From Eucommia ulmoides (taxonomy: Eukaryota > Streptophyta > Magnoliopsida > Garryales > Eucommiaceae), in the NCBI GenBank assembly GCA_016647705.1, contig CM028326.1, forward strand, positions 1-64,000: DNA of 64,000 nt, written 5' to 3'. The notes under the pieces were generated by a model. The model was given only the letters and a program-made list of their open reading frames with translations, did no database searches and had not been told where the DNA came from. The translations under genes were made by a program, and so were the position numbers. Shown here in pieces: positions 55,811 through 64,000 of the stretch (positions are counted from its first letter, which is position 1; each line of letters starts with the position of its first letter).

Positions 55811-58719
55811 ATGGATGAATCGCAAGAAATTCTATTGAACTCTCTGGTCAGTTATGGAGTTCAGATTCCGCCCGATGTATCTTCGATGGAAGACCTCACG
55901 CCGGCTGCGCTGGTCTCTATCTGCTCTCAGTCGCTCCGCCTGATAGACGATACGTCGTCATTTCCAGCATCTTTTCCCGATTCAGTAGCCGATCGCTTCA
56001 AGGTCTGCACCGATCTCGCTTCCGCCGTCCAGAACGTTGGTTATCTCGGCGATATGAATTTCCACAAGGTTTTCATCTTCATTTTGCCTCCTGAATTTTA
56101 TTTTATATTTCATTTATGTTGCTCTCTTTGTTTACTGAGAAGAATCAAGCTCATGCAAGTTCTAATTGCGTCTCCTTTCATGCGCGTTTAGTTTTATTTC
56201 TCATATTATGTGCAATAGAAGCTAAAGGAAATTATTACAGTTTGATGACAATTGTGAATGCTATTGTTGTTCGGATTTTTATTGATTTCATCGTTTTGAC
56301 TCTTCCTTACTAGGCAGTTCCTTTATCCATCCGAAGAAGACTTGTATAAATTGGTAAGATTCTTGGTGGTGAGGCTTTCTGGATTATCTGAAGCTGGGAA
56401 ATCGGCGGACAAGAAAGAAATGAACTCCCTGACGCATTCGACTGAAGAATTGGCAGAAACTAAAGGATTTCAAATACATAATGAGGATGTCATTAGCAGA
56501 TTGAATGATGTGAGATTGGAAACTGAAGTGATTGAGTCGTCTTCATCTGTTAATGCTTCTGAAAATGATGACAGTACTGCTCAGGAACATGTTAAGTTTG
56601 TTTCAGAGGTAAAGCAAATACATCCATCTGAACTACCTTTTACCTTCACTTGAGTTTTATGAGACGCGTTACTTCATTACTTGGATTGATTCAGATAAAA
56701 TGACTTGACGAATAGCTAATCTGTACTCAAGATAAGAACAATATTGTGTTTAAATCTATGTAATTACTCATCTTAGTGGTAATATCTTTCAGATCAGATG
56801 CGAGATGGAAAAGTTACGAAGTCGAGAAAAAGAGCTTACTGATGAGGCGACTACAAAGTCTTCAGAATTAGAACGTTTGGAAGAACAACACAAGATGTTG
56901 AAGGTGGCTGTGGAGATGGCTTTGGAAGAGCAACATCCTGTTGACTACTACATTAAACAGCTCAACGAGCAAATAGATGCAAAAAAGCATAATCTTGTGC
57001 TACTGGAGTCACAATGGTAGAATGCTGTTTTTCTATTCACTTTTTGTCAGCATTTTATAACTGAACTTGGTCAAATATATTCTCTAAATCCTTGAGTTGA
57101 AAAGAATTATAGCTATTAAAAGTGCAACATGAGTTTCTCTTGCATGAAAATGTTTGTATTGATTTCATCTTAACTTCACCACAGGGATGCTCTCATAAGG
57201 CCTTTGGAAGAGGAAAAAATAAGCGTTGAGGATGCTCTTTGTTCAGCAAAGCCGGAGGCTCGAGAAAAGCTTAAAAAGTTGAAAGAAGTAGAGCAAGAGA
57301 GGGAATCAGTGCTATCAGAAATTAAGAGAAGGTATTGGATTATGAGCATATTATTTCGATATTTGTATGCTAAAACATAATTGGTTCTACAGAAGAATTG
57401 TGAAGCCTATTTAACTTTTAGGACAAATATCATTTGTTTCTCCTTAACATAAAAATTCATGCTTATTTTTTCCATAATATCCAAAAACTATCCCTGAAGT
57501 TTGGATTTTTATATTAAAAAAATCATATGTTAACAGAACAATGACTGCTATCATGATTCATGACCTGGCTTAGGTCTATAGAAAAATCACATAAATGTTC
57601 AAAAATGCCCTCGATAATTTTTTTTTTTTCAAAAAAAAAAAAAAACAAACCAAAACTAACACAGCACATATAAAAAAAACAACTGCAATATGAAAACGTC
57701 AACAAAAGGATGAAGATTTTTTTAAAATCAAATACAAAAATAATCTTTGAATCATGGTTAGGAATAGTTTCATGGTGAATGATAAGCAGTGGGTTCATCC
57801 TCTCTTATAGTTGGTGATGTATTTTAGCCTTACGGAAGAGGTAAAGAAATTGAATGATTTCCAAGGTGAAAGTTAACATTAGCATTCGGGCATCATGGAA
57901 GAGAAGATTAAAAAAGAAGAGAAAAAAGGAAGAAGGGTAAAAATGGTAACATTCTCCGCTAGATAAAAATGCCTATTACTGACAGGAATACTCAGTGATA
58001 TCGTGAGAAAATAGGGGTAATGTTTGGTATTATAAAATCTCGGCCGAGTTAAATGATATTTGCCCTAACTTTTAATATTTCAGACTATTTTATCTCTTGG
58101 AAAAGAACATGAATTGAATCTTATGTCATTACAATATTCGTCTGTTTTTAAAGGGAGGGAGAACTTTCTAAACTTTCGAAGGATGTTGAGGAACAACCCA
58201 AGTTGGCCTCCAGGAGATCCTACATTGATCGAGTCAAGGAGATCACAAAAAACAGTCGTAAGCAGGACGCTGACATAGACAGGATCCTAAAAGAAACAAG
58301 GGAGCTTCAGCTAGAGAGTAATTCTATCCAAGAACGCCTTCATCGAACTTATGCAGTGGTGGATGAAACAATTTTCAGGTACAAAATACAAATTATTAAG
58401 TTATGTTGGTGGTTTTAATCTCTTGATTACTTCAGAGGTGAGAAATTATTGTTTGGTTACTGAAAAATAAGCCCATAACTTTAGGGAAGCAAAGAAAGAC
58501 CCTATGGGGAGACAAGCTTACAGGCTTCTCACTAGCATCCACGAGAGTTTTGATCAGATCTGCGGAAAAATTCTTGCAACGGACAGAACACAAAGGGAAG
58601 CGGCTGATTACGAAGCCAAACCTTCCGCCATGACTTCCCAGAGCTTGAACATTGACAAGTTACAAGCTGATATCGATGCTATCAGGAGGGAAAACGCTTT
58701 CCTCGAGCAACGCCTCTAA
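55811..58719 (+). CDS. CCDC22: CCDC22 homologue, unit 6 (intact, 459 aa)
   Basis: Exons 55811-56068, 56318-56608, 56793-57016, 57185-57331, 58154-58378 and 58485-58719 have the same lengths as unit 5 and join in frame. The protein is nearly identical to the unit 5 copy. Differences include PPDVSS for PSDVSS, FKVCTD for FKICTD, VVRLSG for VERLSG, and EMNSL for EISSL. Domains: CH-like fold at 1-110, acidic linker, C-terminal coiled coils. Intron 4 (57332-58153) is the longest and holds a variable poly(A)/poly(T) zone. The 3' neighbour is a half-MYB copy, not a complete one. The hAT insertion lies about 0.5 kb upstream of the start and might alter its promoter; this is inference. Confidence 0.93.
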
Positions 58720-58919
58720 TCACTAGTTGGCAATATCATTATTTTACTCTAATCGAAACTTATATTCATTGAAATAGAAATCAAAACTTGTCCGATACAA
58801 ATTACCATAAATCTTATTTGTTGGCTAAAAGCCTAAAACTTTTCTCAAGTCTAGTACAGATCACAGACTACTCCAATCTTTATACCATAGCAAACAAAGC
58901 GATGTCATACGGATATTCT

Positions 58920-59229
58920 TCATGTTGAGTTGAAGGTGTAATCATCTAGTTCCACCACAACTTTTGGTCTGTGTTGCTTTGTCATGCAGCAGTTGCACTG
59001 TTCGTGTTTTGCTGGAAGAACATCTTGATCCATGGCTTGAGCTGTTGAGTTTTCTTCTGGCAAGGTAATATCAGATATACTTGGTCTTCTATTCTTGTTG
59101 TCCCGTTGTTGCCGGAGGAAATATTTCTGGGCATGACTGGAAACCTGGGCCGGTGTCCTTGTCTCAATGTATCTTGAGATACTCCTCCAATCCCCCCTTC
59201 CATATGTTGCTAGCCCGGTAAAAAACAAC
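58920..59229 (-). pseudogene. Diverged half-MYB copy (3' exon only), unit 6
   Basis: The exon encodes [27 protein letters not shown] and a tail that differs from the main MYB copies. It is open from the acceptor at 59229 to a TGA at 58920. An extra T near 59010 relative to unit 4 changes the tail to a Cys-rich one. There is no 5' exon, so the first MYB helix with its Trp is missing. It could be transcribed only if joined to another leader. The more canonical GDW sequence suggests it represents an older or separate lineage of the gene. Confidence 0.78.
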
Positions 59230-60070
59230 CTACACATTCACACACACAAAAAAAAAATGGATGCTAATTGATTGAAAATTGGTAACAGAAGTAGTAAATT
59301 ACTTGTTGGGTTGATTGACTTTTACTCCCTTATATTTTGATCTTTATTTCATTTTATTCCTCTATTTGAAAAATATTTTACCCCCTTCCTACTTATGCTA
59401 GATTCGAAAACTTTTCATTTTTAGCGTTAGAGAGGAAAAAAAAAAAAAGATACTCAAGGCCTCGTTTGTTTACTGATTCTGTTCCCAGTTTTTTGTTTTT
59501 CTTCCCAAAAAACTGGGAACAGAAACAAAATTATGGAAACAAAAACAATCTGTTTTTGTTCTGTTTCCGATTTTTTAGAATAAATTTTCGGAGAACATAA
59601 TAGAAATGTTCCCAGAAGAAAATAAAAAAGAGTTGTTTACTAGATAATAATTTTTTTTAAACTTTCTTTTTTGAAAAATATGTAATTTTAACTTATTTAA
59701 CAGACAATGATAAGCCAGGGTTAGCAATCCCGCCTTTACTCTGTTTAAATAAAAAGGAAAACCGGGGTTAGGAACACCGGTTATACGGTGTTCGAGAATT
59801 GTTTCTTAAAAGAAAAAATAGAAAATAGAAAATCTAGTAAGTTTCTTAAAAGAAAAAATAAAAATAGAAAATCTAGTAAGTGAAAGATTTTTAATTTTTA
59901 ATTATATGTTTATTTTTTTAAATTATATTTTATTTAAAAGGAATAAAATTGTCATTCTATGTAGAGAATAAATTATAAAAGTGTAAATATTTTAAATAAA
60001 ATTAGATATCATATGTTTGCAAGAGTTTCGAGGTGTCGTAGGGTTTTTAAAATGATGGGGCGAGAAAAAA
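59230..60070. other. Orphan MYB intron remnant, unit 6
   Basis: Counterpart of 14278-15117. It contains the same short tandem duplication (about 59807-59880). No gene was seen. Confidence 0.6.
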
Positions 60071-60219
60071 TATCATTATTTTACTCTAATCGAAACTTAC
60101 ATTCATTGAAACAGAAATCAAAACTTTTCCGAGACAAATTACTAGAAATCTTATTTGTTGGCTAAAAGCCTAAAACTTTTCTCTAGCAAATCTAGTACAG
60201 ATCACACACTACTACAATC

Positions 60220-61441
60220 TTATGGCATAGCAAACAAAGCATCGTCATACAGATATTTTTGATGTTGCATCATCTGGTTCAACCAAAGCACTTGGTCTGT
60301 GATGGGTTGTGGAGCAGCAGTTGCACTGTTCTTGTTTGCTGGAAGAACATCTTGATCCATGACTTGAGCCGTTGAGTTTTCTTTTGGCAAGGTCATATCA
60401 AAAATACTTGGTCTTCTATTCTTGTTGTCCCGTTGTTGCCGGAGGAAATATTTTTGGGCATGACTGGAAACCTGAGTCGGTGTCCTTGTCTCAACGTATC
60501 TTGATATACTCTTCCAATTCCTTCCATATTTTGCTAGCCCGGTAAGAAACAACCTACACATTCACAAAAATTAAAAATAAAATAAAATAATAATGTATGC
60601 TAATTGACTTAAAAGTGATAGCAGAAGTAGTAAATTGCTTGTTGGGTTAAAAAAAATAAAAAAAAAATAATGTATCCTTCTTATGCTAGATTTGAAAACT
60701 TTTCATTTTTTGTTTTAGAGAGAAAAAAAAAAGATACTCAAGGCCCCACTTGATTTTTATTTCCCTTCCCCGAAAACTGGGAACAAATACAAAATTATAG
60801 AAACAAAAACAAATTCATTTCCCCTTTTTTTGAATAAATTTTGGAGAACATAATTGAATTGTTTCCAGAAGAAAATAAAGAGTAATTAACCCTAAATGGT
60901 TTAAAGATTTGTTTCTTGGTGTATATTACTTGTGTTCTGATTCGGTCCATTGTTTTCTCTCCTTCGGCTTCTTTGTTTCTTTATTCCGCTTCTCTAAAAC
61001 TAAGCTTTGAGTCACCAAATCGTTGTTGAGATTATGTGGCGGCGGCTCAACGAGTCCGGCATTGATTGATTGTGTGTCGTTTTGGTATCCAATGTAAACA
61101 ACGGGAGACGCCAAATGCTGTTGATCTAGTAGTTGTGGCGGCCAATCTTGCTCCTTCATCTCTACCTCATGTTGTTGTTGTTGAAGTTGAGGTTGAGATG
61201 GAGAAGCAACATTGGCCATGGCAACTAGCATTTGCCATGGCCAATGTTGATTCTCCATCTCAACCTCATCAACAGGAGGTTGAGATGGAGAAGCAGCATT
61301 GGCCATGGCAGGCTCCTCGTCTAGTATTTTGTGTAGCCATGCCCAATCTTGCTCGGTCACCTCAAACTCCTCCTCTATCTCAAACTCCTGTTGTTGTTGT
61401 TGTTGTTGAAGGCAGCAAACTTGGTTCTCCATATTAGCCAT
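60220..61441 (-). CDS. SHAQKYF-type single-MYB transcription factor (intact, 281 aa)
   Basis: Exons 60930-61441 (512 bp) and 60220-60553 (334 bp) join in frame. It shares [19 protein letters not shown] and DDALFAMP with the unit 2 copy, so units 2 and 6 are sisters. It has a QQQHEVEM variant where the others have QQQQEVEM. The MYB repeat and SHAQKYF are unchanged. The TATA box is at 61505-61511, 64 bp upstream of the ATG. Its downstream neighbour is the half-MYB copy. Confidence 0.88.
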
Positions 61442-61504
61442 CTCCGTTGCGTTCATCCTTCTCAAGTGGTTTCCTAGGCTTGGAATTGCGTGGGGGTAGG
61501 TCCC

Positions 61505-61511
61505 TTATATA
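61505..61511 (-). promoter_or_regulatory. TATA box of MYB 60220-61441
   Basis: TATATAAG on the minus strand, at the same spacing as in the other MYB copies. Confidence 0.6.
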
Positions 61512-61519
61512 GTGAATTT

Positions 61520-63180
61520 TGCTTTGATTCTAATCATTGTGTATCCGTTGCTGATATGGTGGCTTTGACTTGTTTTTAAAATTTGGGGAAATTACATTTT
61601 TGACTCCTAAAGTATAGTGTGGATGTTCATTTGAACCCTACGGTTTGCCAAATTTCACATTTGATCCTCAAGTTCCATATTTGTTTCAATTTCGCAAAAA
61701 TTGAAAATGTTATTAATGATTTTGGATGAAAAATGAGCTATTCTCGACACATGATGGAGAAATTTTCGGTATTTGATTATTCCACTAAACTTGAGAAAAA
61801 ATTTCTCTCTTATTTTTCAGGAAAATCATTGTTAGAAAAAATGTTTTAAATTTAGTGGAATGATGAAATGATAAATTATTTCCATTAGAAGGTCATTGTG
61901 TTGTGCACAATACAATTGTTATCCAAAATCATTAATAACGATCTTAACATGTGCCATTGAAATAAATTTTCAAACTCGAGGGATTAAATGTATAATTTGA
62001 TAAACTTGAGTTTGACTTTAAACCTTAATGACTTGGAATGAGTCAAAACTTCTTTTTGGAGAAAAAAAAGGAATTTTCTATGCCTTGTTTAGATTTTTTC
62101 AATTTTATTTTTTTAAATAGATTTTGAAAAACAAAAATTAAAAACAAAGGTTAAAAAAAATATCGCAATTAAAATGGTGGTAGAATGACTATATATTCTA
62201 AAAAAAAAAAAGAGAGAGAAATTTATTCGATTTTCTCGGGAAATTGATTATATATTTTTTTTTAAAAAAAAACATTTTTCTGATCATTGTCTAAAAGTCT
62301 TTTATGTTTTTGTCCCAACCAATTTATTGGAGATATGAGTTTTCGATTATACCTCTCTTGACCTATTTTACATCAGTTTAGATCATATTGCCGTCACTCA
62401 TTGTTTTTGTCGATCGTTAGACATTTGCCATCAGTCAACCAGTGATTGGCCCATCGTCGGACCTCCACCCACCGTTGACCATCACTACCGATCACTATGG
62501 TCACACTACCACCGTGTTGAAGTTAATTTCTTTAGTTAATTTTTTAAATTAATATATTTAATTAGTTTCTTTAGTTCCATTATTAGGTTTGCCAAGATCT
62601 ATTAATATTCTAATCTAATTTTATTCCACAAGTTATTTTTAACATTAAAATTTGATTTTCTAATTTTTAGGGTCAGGATGATTATAAATAAAAATTAATG
62701 AAAATTCAATTAATAATTAGAAAATTTAGGAGAGTTTGAAACATAACATATTAACGCACAATTTATGAATGTGTTGTGGATTTTTGCAAAATTTAATATT
62801 TTTTCATAATAAATTTATTGACAATTTGTGAGTATTAATAATTATTTAATCAGTTTGTTTACATTAACAAACTGGTAGAACAATTTGTTAATGAAGAGAC
62901 TAAATAAAAGAGAAATTAAAAAAATAAAATAAAAATATATTTAATTAAAAAAAATTAGGATTTTTTATTAGGAAAAAACTTTGTGATTGATTAAATATTC
63001 ATGTTTAAAATTACTGAATTTGTTTCTTTGAAAGACATTAAACGATAGGATAATTAATTAATTTTTCCTTTCAAATTAGTATATTTAGTTAATTTCTTGG
63101 GTAGTTTTGCTAATTTTTTAAATTAGTCACTACCAAATTTCCTTGCATCAATTCCATGTTGTCAAATACTACCGAAGTTA
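61520..63180. other. MYB upstream flank and block B DNA, unit 6
   Basis: Non-coding, close match to 16560-18189. Confidence 0.6.
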
Positions 63181-63386
63181 TCACCGAGTGCATAGATCAA
63201 CTGATGAGGGGTTGTTCTAACTTAACCAGGGTCTTTGGTTCAAGACTTGGGAATTCAACTGCGTTAAAACTCGGTAGGGATAGCTTTGCCGCCCTTGTAG
63301 TCTGACCCGATTTTATCTGAATTAGTCAAAATCCTATGTGGTTATCAGATACCGGATGGTTTATACAAAAAAAAAAAAAAAAAAAA
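63181..63386 (+). mobile_element. tRNA-type SINE remnant, unit 6
   Basis: Same insertion as 18190-18414, without the internal deletion seen in units 4 and 5. 20-A tail at 63367-63386. Confidence 0.6.
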
Positions 63387-64000
63387 TTATCCCAAAAGTC
63401 CCATCCCATAAAAACACCACTTTATGGAGTTCTGTTCCAATGATTTTTTTACACATGAGAGGGTCCTTAGAAAGTTATTTTTGAAATCTTCGTACCTCTC
63501 AAAAAGTTTCCCAAAAAATAAATACTACTGAAGTTCAATGCTTACTAGGAATAATCGATCACTAGTCCCAATTAGAAGGTTTTGCCTATAATTTATTTTA
63601 TTTTAATTTTATGTTAATTACAAATTTCTTTATTATATTTTACCATCCATGTTCTCTTATGTCTCCAATTTAAATACTTTCAATTAAGATTAGATAATTA
63701 TGTTTTAATGGTTATTTTGTTGATTGTAAATAAAATTTTAAGGAAAAAAATAGAGTTTATTTTATCTTTATTTGTCAAATTAGCTTTGTCAGATGAAGTT
63801 TTTACTAAATCTATATAATAAAACAGGACGGACATAAACCCTCTAGACAAATGTCAACTGTTCTTTGTCTCTAGGTATGAAGAATGGTCCAGATTGATCT
63901 AAAAACTTAACATAAATATAAATTGTATTTATATTGTACCTTATATATCTTATACTCAATTGAGGACAGAAAAAATATTTTTTTTACACATATAAATCTA
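63387..64000. other. AT-rich block B continuing past the window edge
   Basis: Matches 18415-19030, including the TCTATATAATAAAAC motif at 63810. No gene was seen. Confidence 0.55.

Larger units (their letters stand above)
1..64000. repeat. Tandem segmental array of CCDC22-MYB units
   Basis: The same unit-start sequence (GGGCTCGTTGTGTAG or a close variant) recurs near 1, 10433, 23592, 34112, 45067 and 55345, giving spacings of about 10.4, 13.2, 10.5, 11.0 and 10.3 kb. Every unit has a plus-strand CCDC22-like gene followed by at least one minus-strand SHAQKYF MYB gene, and copies are nearly identical in exons and introns. The segment after the MYB gene is one of three kinds: A (MZT1 gene, units 1 and 3), B (AT-rich block plus SINE, units 2 and 6), C (SINE block, plastid-gene 5' fragment and orphan MZT1 leader, units 4 and 5). 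The array runs past both window edges. Intron conservation rules out retrocopies, so the copies arose by DNA-level duplication. Confidence 0.93.

Noticed and set aside
1-64000. CRISPR arrays, bacterial operons, rRNA or tRNA genes
   Set aside because: No regularly spaced short repeats with unique spacers were seen, and no rRNA segment or complete tRNA cloverleaf. The only tRNA-like sequence is the degenerate SINE head.

Overview
The window looks like nuclear DNA of a eudicot plant. Genes have introns with GT/AG borders, intergenic DNA is AT-rich, and the recognisable families are plant-type: a SHAQKYF single-MYB transcription factor, a MOZART1/GIP microtubule protein, a plastid-targeted protein fragment, a tRNA-type SINE and hAT-like non-autonomous elements. 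The species cannot be told from the sequence.

The whole window is one tandem segmental array, and neither end of it is visible. A unit of about 10-13 kb starts with the same sequence near 1, 10433, 23592, 34112, 45067 and 55345. Each unit holds a six-exon plus-strand gene homologous to CCDC22 (a COMMD/CCDC22/CCDC93 'CCC' or Commander complex subunit). A two-exon minus-strand SHAQKYF MYB gene faces it tail to tail. The DNA between the MYB gene and the next unit varies: type A (units 1 and 3) carries an intact MZT1 (GIP) gene; type B (units 2 and 6) carries an extra half-MYB copy and an AT-rich block with a SINE; type C (units 4 and 5) carries the SINE block, then the 5' end of a plastid-protein gene disrupted by a hAT-like element, then an orphan MZT1 leader exon. 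The order is A-B-A-C-C-B.

By reading frame, CCDC22 is intact only in units 5 (45533-48445) and 6 (55811-58719), each predicting 459 aa. Unit 4 is broken by one inserted base, unit 3 by two nonsense codons and a frameshift, and units 1 and 2 by many small indels. A seventh, internally collapsed CCDC22 fossil lies at 37919-38530. Intact MYB copies are at 15263-16479, 38694-39939, 48609-49848 and 60220-61441 (280-281 aa); the others are broken, truncated or half copies. MZT1 is intact twice (7717-7938 and 31360-31581) with identical predicted protein.

I see no evidence of a metabolic pathway or a defence system. The most unusual signals are a long near-perfect inverted repeat inside the MYB coding exon, which makes both strands encode nearly the same peptide, and the modular, reshuffled array itself.
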